Below are positions 19,321 to 27,407 of a DNA stretch of 64,000 bases, one piece after another. The notes beneath the pieces were generated by a model. It saw only the letters and a program-made list of their open reading frames with translations. It ran no database searches and had not been told where the DNA came from. The DNA lies in the NCBI RefSeq assembly GCF_900167085.1, contig NZ_FUXA01000009.1, forward strand, positions 117,557 to 181,556, given 5' to 3'. Both the position numbers and the translations under genes were made by a program. Position 1 is the first letter of the stretch. Every line of letters starts with the position of its first letter. The stretch comes from Eubacterium ruminantium. Lineage in GTDB: Bacteria; Bacillota; Clostridia; Lachnospirales; Lachnospiraceae.

Positions 19321-20475
19321 TTATGCAACTTCGTAAGTTATAGCGTCTCTTAGATTAAGACTGGCATTGAAATCTCTATCTTCCACATAGCCACAACTGC
19401 ATTTATAGATTCTATCTGAAAGTTTTAAATCTTTTTTGATAGAGCCACAACAATGACATAGTTTTGAAGATGGATACCATCTGTCTACAATCCTAAGTTC
19501 AATGCCGTTATCATCGCACTTTACTTTAAGTTTATTTCTAAATTCATAAAATTTCTGTGCTGCAACAGCTTTTGATAGATGCCTGTTCCTCATCATCCCA
19601 GATACATTCAAATCTTCAATAGTTATATAAGACGGTTTGGTTTTCACTATCTCTGCTATTGTTTTGTTGATGTAATCAGTGCGGATATTGTCCAATTTAT
19701 GATGAAGTTTTTGTACCTTGAGCTTTTGTTTTTGTACATTCGCTCTTTGAGTGGGTTCTCCTTTCTGTGAATTTCCATACTTACGAGATAGACTTCTTTG
19801 CTCTCTGCGTAGTTGTTTTTCAAGTTTCTTTACTTTGCCAGATTTATTGATGTTCTTATAGGTTTTACCATTAGAAACAATCGCTAAATCTTTCAATCCT
19901 AAATCAATACCAATACCTTCATTACTGTTATTAGCAATATTGGTATCAGGAATTTCTACAAGCACAGATACAAAATATTTGCCTGCCTTTTTAGAAACCG
20001 TACCACATTTAATTTTCCATCCATCTTTGGTTGTGGGTATATAACCTTTCTCTTTGAGTTTTACCCATCCAAGAGTAGGAATGTTAATCCTATGTCTTTC
20101 ACAAGCACAATCTTTTGGATTATTCTTTACAAAATACATTTTTACATCCGACTTATCCTTTTTCTTGTAATTGGGATAGGCACTTTGATGCTTGAAAAAT
20201 CTTGTAAAAGCAGTACATCCATCTTCGATAGATTTCTTTACCGATTTAGAACTTACTTCCTTAATCCATAATTTATCAGGATTGTTAGGAATATATTCAT
20301 TATTCAGCCAAACGCTAAAACTCTTACCACTCATAAACTTTTCACCTTTATCATAAAGTTCTTTGTTATGAGCAAGATAGAAATTGTAGATGTATCTACA
20401 AGTTCCGATAGTCTTATTGATTTTGACTATCTGTTCCTTTGACGGATTGATTTCCGTCTTGAAGCTCTTTAGCAA
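19321..20475 (-). CDS. tnpB: RNA-guided transposon endonuclease TnpB (OrfB family)
   Basis: TnpB is the ancestor of Cas12 nucleases. It cuts DNA at sites matching its omega RNA, which favours retention of the transposon. The 384-residue protein has an OrfB N-terminal helix-turn-helix region and a RuvC-like nuclease with Asp191 (GIGIDLGLKDLAI), Glu287 (YITIEDLNVSGM) and Asp366/368 (VEDRDFNASLNL). The zinc ribbon uses Cys340/343 and Cys359/361. All catalytic residues are present, so it should be active. ATG 20475 begins with MLKSFKTEINPSKEQ, the normal family start, and overlaps tnpA by 62 bases. Confidence 0.93.
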   Translation of the reverse strand: MLKSFKTEINPSKEQIVKINKTIGTCRYIYNFYLAHNKELYDKGEKFMSGKSFSVWLNNEYIPNNPDKLWIKEVSSKSVKKSIEDGCTAFTRFFKHQSAYPNYKKKDKSDVKMYFVKNNPKDCACERHRINIPTLGWVKLKEKGYIPTTKDGWKIKCGTVSKKAGKYFVSVLVEIPDTNIANNSNEGIGIDLGLKDLAIVSNGKTYKNINKSGKVKKLEKQLRREQRSLSRKYGNSQKGEPTQRANVQKQKLKVQKLHHKLDNIRTDYINKTIAEIVKTKPSYITIEDLNVSGMMRNRHLSKAVAAQKFYEFRNKLKVKCDDNGIELRIVDRWYPSSKLCHCCGSIKKDLKLSDRIYKCSCGYVEDRDFNASLNLRDAITYEVA

Positions 20476-21085
20476 TTTCCTCGTCCCTTTCTATTTGTTT
20501 TTTATACTTACGAAGCCCATACAATCTGCAAGAGAACACATGAAGGATTGAAACAATATCCTGTACAAGTTCTTCTTGTGGTGATAGTTCTTCATTGTTT
20601 ACTACCACAATGGTTGTATTAAACTTCATACAGAATTTTTCAAACCAATCATAGCCGAATCTGATAAATCTGTCTTTATGTGTGACTATGATAGTTTTAA
20701 TTTTTTGTTCCATTACTTCATCTAATAATTCATTCCACTTCTTGCGGTTGTAATTTAAACCACTTCCATAATCTTCAATACATTGGTCTACAATAATACC
20801 TTTAGCATTACAAAATTGTCGTAAAAAAGATACTTGATTTTGTAAATCATCCTTTTGGTTTCTTGTAGATACTCTGGCATAAATAACAGTTTGACGAGTA
20901 TCATTTTCTGTATTTACGCCTTTAAACTGAAGATATTGATCATAAGTGTAATAACGTCTATCGGTTGGAGTTCGGTTTGCCTTTAATGTACCTTCTCTGT
21001 CCCATCGTTGAAGCGTTTTTACTGAAACACCTAACAATTCGGCAAAGTCTTTTGGTTTATAATTTGTAATATGTGATGTATTCAT
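20414..21085 (-). CDS. tnpA: IS607 family serine recombinase TnpA
   Basis: Catalyses excision and insertion of the element by a serine-recombinase mechanism. The 223-residue chain has a MerR-like helix-turn-helix at residues 10-50 (KPKDFAELLGVSVKTLQRWD) followed by a resolvase domain with the catalytic Ser73 in IYARVSTRNQKDDLQNQ. Arg and Asp residues of the active site follow in THKDRFIRFG. This small domain order, DNA-binding first, is typical of IS607. The ribosome site AAAGGAG lies within a hairpin (see 21089-21110), which could limit translation. Confidence 0.92.
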   Translation of the reverse strand: MNTSHITNYKPKDFAELLGVSVKTLQRWDREGTLKANRTPTDRRYYTYDQYLQFKGVNTENDTRQTVIYARVSTRNQKDDLQNQVSFLRQFCNAKGIIVDQCIEDYGSGLNYNRKKWNELLDEVMEQKIKTIIVTHKDRFIRFGYDWFEKFCMKFNTTIVVVNNEELSPQEELVQDIVSILHVFSCRLYGLRKYKKQIERDEEIAKELQDGNQSVKGTDSQNQ

Positions 21086-21088
21086 AAT

Positions 21089-21110
21089 AATATACTCCTT
21101 TGAGTATATT
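21089..21110 (-). promoter_or_regulatory. Hairpin enclosing the tnpA ribosome binding site
   Basis: AATATACTC and GAGTATATT form a perfect 9-base stem around the loop AAAG on the minus strand. The Shine-Dalgarno AAAGGAG is split between loop and stem, 6-7 bases before the tnpA ATG. The same TATACTC motif occurs at the other element end, so the site may also be a TnpA binding site. Confidence 0.6.
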
Positions 21111-21225
21111 TAAACACATTTAATCACATTTGACAACTCTTTCGATTACTTAGCACATTCTCCTTCACTTATATATAGAAGAAATCCACTTCCGGTCCAC
21201 ATTAATATCATACATTATTTTACTT

Positions 21226-21253
21226 ATTATAATAGAAGAAATGATTTCTTCAA
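21226..21253 (-). promoter_or_regulatory. Promoter with 17-base palindrome upstream of tnpA
   Basis: Minus-strand TTGAAG (21253-21248), 16 bases, then TATAAT (21231-21226). A palindrome, GAAGAAAT and ATTTCTTC around one base (21235-21251), fills most of the spacer and could be an operator or a weak terminator stem for the DUF6630 gene. Lying outside the element, it probably served the DUF3137 gene before insertion. Confidence 0.45.
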
Positions 21254-21300
21254 GAGAAACTTTTTCTATTATAAATATAAGGAAGCAAATGATTCCCGGA

Positions 21301-21903
21301 TCACATATTCTCCGCCAAAGCAATCCTATGGCCGGCCTTCTGCGCCTCAGTTACCAATTTATTATATGAATCTTTATCAGTAATAAACATACAGTAGCTA
21401 TCGCTATCTATGTCGATACCCGCAAGGACATAACCGGCAGCTGACCATTTACTGTTCAGCATCTCGCCCCACTCAGGAATTCCATCATCCTCATCGAACC
21501 AGTCCTCATTTATGGTGAGGGGCTTATCATTCAAAATATTGCTTACACAACCGATGAATTCATCAATCTCAACCTTCCAATCCATTTCTTCCAGAAGACC
21601 GTTATCCTGAAATGCATCCACCATTCCGATCCAGACGATCAGATCAATATCGTCATCTTCCCCAATGAATCTATCGTCATATTTTTCCTGATACTCATGA
21701 TAATATACCCTAGGATCCGCAAAGCATTTTTCCAGTCTGTCAGCAGTCGCTCCATTCACGTCGATCAGCTTAACAATATTTCTATATGCATCAATCTTCT
21801 CGGGATCAATATTCATATTATCAACTTCTTTGTGGCTACCTGTATCATTTTTGTTATTATCAGAATTATCTTTATGACCGCCAAATAACTTTAAAAAGCC
21901 CAT
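21301..21903 (-). CDS. DUF6630-like protein
   Basis: Unknown function. The 200-residue, strongly acidic protein has no membrane segment or signal peptide. After a Gly/Asn/Asp-rich N-terminal tail (residues 8-30) it contains FIGEDDDIDLIVWIGMVDAF and a Trp-rich acidic stretch, then a C-terminal domain ending DKDSYNKLVTEAQKAGHRI. The arrangement resembles what I know as DUF6630, but I am only moderately sure. Start ATG 21903 follows AAAGGAT. It appears to be transcribed alone. Confidence 0.6.
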   Translation of the reverse strand: MGFLKLFGGHKDNSDNNKNDTGSHKEVDNMNIDPEKIDAYRNIVKLIDVNGATADRLEKCFADPRVYYHEYQEKYDDRFIGEDDDIDLIVWIGMVDAFQDNGLLEEMDWKVEIDEFIGCVSNILNDKPLTINEDWFDEDDGIPEWGEMLNSKWSAAGYVLAGIDIDSDSYCMFITDKDSYNKLVTEAQKAGHRIALAENM

Positions 21904-22115
21904 ATTTTTATCCTTTCATATAGTGTGAACATCTCAAGATAGTCTATCTAATATCTTGAATCTACAATCTCAGTCACCGAGATACAACTAGTTAAATTAT
22001 ACTGTATGACCGGTTATTTTTCCATAACTTAGACCTGCCATATATTCCCGCAATTCTGACCCGCTTATCCCTATTTTACCTCGCCCGTCTGTCCCATAAA
22101 AATACCACCTATATA

Positions 22116-22153
22116 AAACGAGACTCAGTCATTTCTATAACTCAGTCTCGTTT
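22116..22153 (-). terminator. Terminator after the GGDEF gene
   Basis: AAACGAGACT pairs with AGTCTCGTTT across an 18-base loop, followed by TTTTATAT on the minus strand. It ends the diguanylate cyclase transcript. The rest of the 308-base gap 21904-22211 shows no gene. Confidence 0.7.
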
Positions 22154-22211
22154 AATTACCGGATAAGCAGCCACCTTCGACATAGCTTACCGTACAATTT
22201 ATAACAAAGTA

Positions 22212-23624
22212 TTATCTTTTCTTTTTTTCAGGATGCATTTCGTAATACTTCTTTTTATCTTCGTACATTCTCTCATCTGCAATTCTGAGAGCTTCTTTTA
22301 CATTATGCTTATTTTCATCATAGCAATATCCGATTGCGAAGCTTACATTTTCATAATGTTCCGCAGCTTCCCTAACAGCTTCAACTTTTTCCAAAAGCTC
22401 ACTCTCTGAAATTCCTGTAACGATTATGGTGAACTCATCTCCGCCCGCACGGTAAATGTCGCTCGGCAGGAATACTTCCTCCAAAACAGCCGCTGCATTT
22501 TTAAGGAGAATATCTCCCGCAACATGACCACCCTCGTCATTAACTGTCTTAAGACCATTTAAATCCACAAAAATAACACCAACCGAATTCGGATTATCAT
22601 CAGTGAGATTATAAATCTTATCAATAAGATTATTCATCTCATTTCGGTTCATTACGCCCGTAAGCATATCCTTCGAACTAAGGATCTTAAGCCTGTCCAT
22701 AAGAAGATAGTTATTGATTTCCGAACCAAGGATAAATGTTGTCGTCTCGAGAGTTTCCTTTATCTTCGGTGCGTCATCGCTCTTAAAGTTTGCTGCCCAT
22801 ATATAACCCAGCAAATCCTCACGGAATTTAAGAGGGAAGATGATGATACTTTTTATATCAGCATCCACCATAGATTTATACCACTTAGGATTTCTTTCCT
22901 TAACAACTTCCATGTCCTGCTCATTCTTGGCGATAAGACAGTTACTTCCGGAAATAAGCGTATTCCAACTTTGGGCAAGTTCGTAAAAGTCGGCGTCCAA
23001 ATAATCATTCATTGATATTTTAAGACTTTTATCTTTGTATGACTCGCAAAGAACCGTACATTTCATTTCATAACTATTTACAAGAAGAATACAGCAATAT
23101 GATGCATCGCACTGTTCTCTGATATCCTCAATAACCTCGCCCATAGTTTCTTTGAAATCCCTGGAACTTCTGAGTTTGATACATGTATCAAGAACTCCCA
23201 CGGCCGTATCGGAAGAAACATTTGAAAGTCTCTTCGTATCTGCGCTGAAGTTTATCTCCATGATATAAAGACAGTAGCAAATATTTCCATCTCTATGCCC
23301 TATCGGAATAAATGACATATTAAACCATATGCCCTGCATTCTTTCCGGTTTTGCATATGAATGAAGACACTTTCCTTCTACTGCTGCTCTATAACTATAA
23401 TCCTCAAAATTGAGGTCTTTTGTCAGATAATTGGTATATTCACTGTTCGGAACGAATTTCTGAACAAGAAGCTCCGCACCCGGAGCAGGTTTTTCAATGC
23501 TATCTATATAGCCTTTGTTCCCCGTAACAATACAAATCTTTCCATATCTGCCATTTCCGAGATCTTCCACGGAAACAACACAAGTCATGGCTCCTATGCC
23601 ATCCACCAATGCCTGAAAATCCAT
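22212..23624 (-). CDS. Diguanylate cyclase (GAF-like sensor plus GGDEF)
   Basis: Predicted to make cyclic di-GMP from two GTP. The 470-residue protein has no membrane segment. An N-terminal region of about 150 residues of unknown fold and a GAF-like domain (about 155-320) precede a GGDEF domain with LTGVMNRNEMNNLIDKI near 330 and the intact active-site motif YRAGGDEFTIIV near 410. The residues before it (LPSD) lack the Arg of the RxxD inhibitory site, so product feedback may be absent. ATG 23624 with GAGGAGG 6-7 bases upstream is preferred over a frame starting at 23669. It may use a divergent promoter region with the gene at 23754. Confidence 0.85.
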   Translation of the reverse strand: MDFQALVDGIGAMTCVVSVEDLGNGRYGKICIVTGNKGYIDSIEKPAPGAELLVQKFVPNSEYTNYLTKDLNFEDYSYRAAVEGKCLHSYAKPERMQGIWFNMSFIPIGHRDGNICYCLYIMEINFSADTKRLSNVSSDTAVGVLDTCIKLRSSRDFKETMGEVIEDIREQCDASYCCILLVNSYEMKCTVLCESYKDKSLKISMNDYLDADFYELAQSWNTLISGSNCLIAKNEQDMEVVKERNPKWYKSMVDADIKSIIIFPLKFREDLLGYIWAANFKSDDAPKIKETLETTTFILGSEINNYLLMDRLKILSSKDMLTGVMNRNEMNNLIDKIYNLTDDNPNSVGVIFVDLNGLKTVNDEGGHVAGDILLKNAAAVLEEVFLPSDIYRAGGDEFTIIVTGISESELLEKVEAVREAAEHYENVSFAIGYCYDENKHNVKEALRIADERMYEDKKKYYEMHPEKKKR

Positions 23625-23753
23625 AAATACCTCCTCAATATAAATATCGAACCTCCGATACCCAAACACTATACCCCAGATAATTGTACCATACTTTTAC
23701 AAATTATGATATCATGTATAAATAAAAATATTTATTCAGAAAGGAAATATGCC

Positions 23754-24614
23754 ATGAATGACAATTTATCTTTTCCAGAAATAAGTGATTTACATAAAAA
23801 AATGTTCTATAACTGTACAATAGCAGTTATTTTCCTTATACTCGGACTGATTTCTTTCAGCGTTCCGATGGCCGGCATCCCCGGCTATGTTCCCGGCATA
23901 ATCTTTTTCGCTATTTGCATTATATTCTTCGTAAAATACTACAAAATGAAAAAGGTTTTCAGACTTAACTACAAACAGAATGTTGTGCTTCACGTGCTGA
24001 ATCAGCATTTTCAAAATGTGAATTACCGCTGGGACGATGGTTTTGACCGCAATTTGGTTTACAGCCTTAATCTCATCTCTCCGGGTAATACATATTCTTC
24101 TGAGGATTATCTTTCAGCAACTTATAAAAATGTCCACTTCGAGCAGGCGGATGTAACCGTTAAGGAAGTTACTACCGACAGTGACGGTAACACTTCTACT
24201 ACCGTTTACTTCCGTGGTCGTATGATAGTTATCGACTATCCAAAGATCACTTCATATGTAAGAGCTGTTTCAAAAAAATTCTATCACAGCCGTTCGCTTC
24301 GAAAGAGTACATTTCCTGAAATCCAGACTGAAAACGTTCAGTTCAATAGTTTATTCAAAGTTCGTGCCGCATCTGAGCACGATGCATTCTATCTTTTGAC
24401 ACCTCCGATGATGGAGAAACTCATGTATATACTTTCATCATACGGAAATGTAGGACTTTGCTGTCAGGCTAACCGAATGATCATCGCCATCAATACAAGG
24501 CGAAATGCATTCGACGCCAATGCTAGCATAAATCTGGATTATGAAAAAGAAATCCGCGCTCTCACAGAGGACGTCGCACTTATCGAAAATCTTATCGATA
24601 TCCTGTATTCATAA
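23754..24614 (+). CDS. DUF3137 family membrane protein (copy 2)
   Basis: Unknown function. The 286-residue protein has two hydrophobic segments near residues 18-60 (IAVIFLILGLISFSVPMAG and VPGIIFFAICIIFFVKYY), then a soluble domain with SEDYLSATYKNVHFEQADV and VYFRGRMIVIDYPK. The end (DAFYLLTPPMMEKLMYIL) matches the copy at 18330-19127 in order and spacing. The start was set at ATG 23754, with AAAGGAA about 8 bases upstream; the frame continues open upstream, but without a ribosome site. It is followed by a terminator, so it is a single-gene unit. Confidence 0.75.
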   Translation: MNDNLSFPEISDLHKKMFYNCTIAVIFLILGLISFSVPMAGIPGYVPGIIFFAICIIFFVKYYKMKKVFRLNYKQNVVLHVLNQHFQNVNYRWDDGFDRNLVYSLNLISPGNTYSSEDYLSATYKNVHFEQADVTVKEVTTDSDGNTSTTVYFRGRMIVIDYPKITSYVRAVSKKFYHSRSLRKSTFPEIQTENVQFNSLFKVRAASEHDAFYLLTPPMMEKLMYILSSYGNVGLCCQANRMIIAINTRRNAFDANASINLDYEKEIRALTEDVALIENLIDILYS

Positions 24615-24685
24615 TCCCGCTTGTGATCAGCCAGAACACAAAATATTATCTCGCAGATTATTGTACATTCTTTAGATAATTCAAT

Positions 24686-24719
24686 CCGCCGATTTACTGC
24701 TATAAACAGTAGGTCGGCG
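24686..24719 (+). terminator. Terminator after DUF3137 copy 2
   Basis: CCGATTTACTG and CAGTAGGTCGG pair with one G-U type mismatch across a 7-base loop. GCGTTTTTAATTT follows on the plus strand. Confidence 0.75.
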
Positions 24720-24747
24720 TTTTAATTTCTATTGACCGGTCTGATTA

Positions 24748-25815
24748 TCATTCGATCATCTTCATTTTCTGAGCCATTTTAAAATAGTCATAGAAATATG
24801 TAATACTCGCCACTCTGTGGGAAGTATTATTTACCGTGACAAGAATGCAATCATTTTTCCTTTTATTTACATATAGATACGAATCCGAAAAAAGACTCGA
24901 TGTATTCGTTTCGACTTTATATACATTATCAACGTGGTAATACATATGGGATTTTATGGAGATTTCCGTCTGATTGACCGCGACTCCGTAGAATTTATAT
25001 TTTCTTCCGGAAGTATTTATCCCCACACGAGTTCCATTTATAAATATGATATTAAGTTCGCCGTTTGATTTGACGGTGACATCTTCGCCAAGATAGATTG
25101 GAAGCTGTCCTGCCGCTTCTTCATCCAAAAAAAATGAAGTCTTGGTTTCTTTGGCAAGCTCATATTCATTCTTTCTGAGAAGTCTGGCAATCTCAACTCC
25201 TTTTGATTCCAGAACGTAGGATATACCTCTATTCACAAGGATCACTATAATTATGGCTATGGCAAATGCTGCTATTTTAAATACTACTCTGAATAATGTT
25301 ATGAAGAAATTTCCGAGAGACGAATGTCTGCTTAACTTTGGAATATTGATCTGCTTAGGATCTTTTATCTCGATATCTTCACCCTTAAGAACCTGGTGAA
25401 AGAATTTAATAACCTTCTTGGCCCACTTGGCAAATGCTCCCTGGATTACAAGAAGAAGAACTATCCCTGATGAAATGGCTATTGTTGTCATCGGATCCGT
25501 CTCTATGACTTTTATATATGACATCAACTCATACAAAAGTCCGATCATGAAGAAGGCTTTGATAAATTTGAGCATAAAATATACAGTTAAGGAATACCCC
25601 TTTTCCTTAACATCACTAAAGTGTACCTCTTCTTCCGTTTGATCCGTAAGAACCTTCGCTATGAACTTATCCAGAGCATCGTTCACCATGACATAAATGA
25701 GTATGCCAATAAGAACCTTTCCGATATAACTCCATAACGAATTCTGCCTGGAATGGAACCAGTTAAGCAATTCCCTCCAGGAAATAGTAAAAATACTATA
25801 TATGAATTTAAACAT
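24748..25815 (-). CDS. Hypothetical membrane protein
   Basis: I do not recognise a family. The 355-residue protein has about four hydrophobic segments: near residues 30-50, 75-100, 105-130 and 180-205 (FKIAAFAIAIIIVILVN). A C-terminal soluble region of about 140 residues follows, rich in beta-type residues, predicted outside or peripheral. No catalytic motif can be seen. It sits alone on the minus strand, following the SPFH-NfeD terminator, whose loop may carry its -10 box. Confidence 0.7.
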   Translation of the reverse strand: MFKFIYSIFTISWRELLNWFHSRQNSLWSYIGKVLIGILIYVMVNDALDKFIAKVLTDQTEEEVHFSDVKEKGYSLTVYFMLKFIKAFFMIGLLYELMSYIKVIETDPMTTIAISSGIVLLLVIQGAFAKWAKKVIKFFHQVLKGEDIEIKDPKQINIPKLSRHSSLGNFFITLFRVVFKIAAFAIAIIIVILVNRGISYVLESKGVEIARLLRKNEYELAKETKTSFFLDEEAAGQLPIYLGEDVTVKSNGELNIIFINGTRVGINTSGRKYKFYGVAVNQTEISIKSHMYYHVDNVYKVETNTSSLFSDSYLYVNKRKNDCILVTVNNTSHRVASITYFYDYFKMAQKMKMIE

Positions 25816-25834
25816 TCGCTAACCCCACAATAAA

Positions 25835-25879
25835 AACCGACTGTCCACTTCTATTATACATCAAAATGAACAGTCGGTT
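25835..25879 (-). terminator. Terminator after the SPFH gene, overlapping a possible promoter
   Basis: AACCGACTGT and ACAGTCGGTT pair across a 25-base loop, followed by TTTTTATT on the minus strand. The loop contains TATAAT, with TTAACC 17 bases upstream, so the next gene's promoter may overlap the terminator. Confidence 0.7.
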
Positions 25880-25900
25880 AATTATTATTTTTTATATAAT

Positions 25901-26911
25901 TTACTGATTAATAGTATTTGTTGTATTCACTGTATTTACAGCATTTACATTATTCACAGGTCTTTTATCATTATTGTCTGCAACATCCTGTTTTGCAGTC
26001 TTAACTGTTTCAGTGATTGAAGATACAATTCCTGCAACACCTGCTAAATTTGAAGGAATGATAAGCTTTGTAGCTCTTCCGTCTGCTGCCTTCATGAAAG
26101 CATCAAGACTCTTGATTGTAAGAACCTGCTCTGTAGGAGCTGATTCATTAAGAAGTTTAATACCGTCTGCATTAGCCTTCTGAACTTCAACGATAGCCTG
26201 AGCGTTACCTTCAGCTCTTCTGATTGTCGCTTCCTTATCAGCTTCAGCTGCAAGGATCATTGCCTGCTTCTCAGCTTCGGCTCTAAGGATCTTAGCTTCC
26301 TTCTCACCTTCTGCAACGAGGATGGCTGACTTCTTCTCACCTTCTGCACGAAGGATCTGCTCTCTTCTTTCACGTTCTGCCTTCATCTGCTTCTCCATCG
26401 CTTCCTGGATAGCTGCAGGTGGCATGATATTCTTAAGCTCTACACGGTTTACCTTGATTCCCCAAGGATCAGTTGCTTCATCAAGTGTTGCTCTCATCTT
26501 TGAGTTGATTGTCTCTCTTGATGTAAGTGTCTGATCAAGTTCAAGATCACCGATGATATTTCTAAGTGTTGTAGCTGTAAGATTCTCGATAGCTGCTATC
26601 GGATTCTCAACACCATAGCAGTAAAGCTTTGGATCTGTTATCTGGAAGAAAAGTACTGTATCAATTCTCATAGTAACATTATCTTTTGTGATAACCGGCT
26701 GAGGAGGGAAATCCGCAACCTGCTCCTTCATTGATACAACTCTTGCAACCTTATCAAAGATAGGCAGTTTCAAATGAATACCTGTTGCCCATGTTCCTGT
26801 GTATGTTCCAAGTCTTTCAATAACATATGCCTGCGCCTGTTTTACAACTCTTACAGAACCGCAAATAACAAGTATAACTACGACTAAACAAGCTATTAAT
26901 GCTGGATTCAT
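25901..26911 (-). CDS. SPFH/stomatin-prohibitin family protein (HflC/QmcA-like)
   Basis: Membrane-anchored scaffold of the stomatin/prohibitin superfamily, thought to form ring complexes in ordered membrane patches. The 336 residues start with one hydrophobic anchor (residues 3-22), then the SPFH domain (QAYVIERLGTYTGTWATGIH), then a long Ala/Glu/Arg coiled coil (about 190-260) with repeated RAEGEK units. The last 20 residues are an Asn/Val/Thr-rich tail (NNVNAVNTVNTTNTINQ), a low-complexity repeat. ATG 26911 with AAAGGGG is the best start. It pairs with the NfeD gene 37 bases upstream, a classic SPFH-NfeD operon. Confidence 0.9.
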   Translation of the reverse strand: MNPALIACLVVVILVICGSVRVVKQAQAYVIERLGTYTGTWATGIHLKLPIFDKVARVVSMKEQVADFPPQPVITKDNVTMRIDTVLFFQITDPKLYCYGVENPIAAIENLTATTLRNIIGDLELDQTLTSRETINSKMRATLDEATDPWGIKVNRVELKNIMPPAAIQEAMEKQMKAERERREQILRAEGEKKSAILVAEGEKEAKILRAEAEKQAMILAAEADKEATIRRAEGNAQAIVEVQKANADGIKLLNESAPTEQVLTIKSLDAFMKAADGRATKLIIPSNLAGVAGIVSSITETVKTAKQDVADNNDKRPVNNVNAVNTVNTTNTINQ

Positions 26912-26948
26912 ATTCAATACCCCTTTCATATTTAAATACATTTTAATT

Positions 26949-27371
26949 CTATTTGCAGATCAGCTTAGTACCTTCAATACCGTTAACAACAAGCTCATCG
27001 CCCACATTAACAGCCCCTTCATATACTAAACGCCACTCTACATCATTGATCTTTGTGACAGCGATTCCGTCCTTATCCGTAAGCTTTGTCACTTTAACTT
27101 TCGTGCCTATAAGGCTCTCTGCATTGGTCGGCACAATATGCACATTAAGTCTTTTCTTTGCCAGAGGTCTGAGCATCAGAACCATAATAATGGAACCTAC
27201 CATGAATATCAGAACCTGTAACCAAGCTTCTGCATCAAAGCCCGCTGCTATGGCTGAAAGTATAGCTCCTCCCGCAAACCAAATGGTTGATAATCCTAAT
27301 GTGATAATCTCCACAACTATCATTATAGCCGCAAAAATGAGCCATGTAGTTGGATTAAACCCTATCTTCAC
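26949..27371 (-). CDS. NfeD family short membrane protein
   Basis: The 140-residue short NfeD form lacks the ClpP-like protease domain. It has three hydrophobic segments in residues 10-70 (WLIFAAIMIVVEIITLGLS) and a C-terminal OB-fold (LIGTKVKVTKLTDKDGIAVT to GIEGTKLICK). NfeD proteins act with SPFH partners in membrane quality control. It is immediately upstream of the SPFH gene and 37 bases after the aconitase stop (operon order aconitase, nfeD, SPFH possible). Confidence 0.88.
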   Translation of the reverse strand: MKIGFNPTTWLIFAAIMIVVEIITLGLSTIWFAGGAILSAIAAGFDAEAWLQVLIFMVGSIIMVLMLRPLAKKRLNVHIVPTNAESLIGTKVKVTKLTDKDGIAVTKINDVEWRLVYEGAVNVGDELVVNGIEGTKLICK

Positions 27372-27407
27372 ATATCATCCCTCCTTCACTAATCATATAT
27401 GAAAAAA

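Larger units (their letters stand above)
19144..21133 (-). mobile_element. IS607-type insertion sequence (tnpA-tnpB)
   Basis: A complete-looking element of about 2 kb carrying a serine-recombinase tnpA and a tnpB in overlapping order. Both flanks share a subterminal motif, AAATGTGATTAAAT, in inverted orientation (about 19148-19161 and 21119-21132), plus copies of TATACTC. The element end at 19144-19175 is itself an imperfect palindrome. IS607 elements make no target duplication and lack classical terminal repeats, so the exact ends are uncertain by several bases. Both genes are intact. Confidence 0.8.

Noticed and set aside
23361..23753. Upstream extension of the second DUF3137 gene by 131 codons
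   Set aside because: It overlaps the divergent GGDEF gene and its promoter region; the ribosome site and membrane segment order support ATG 23754.
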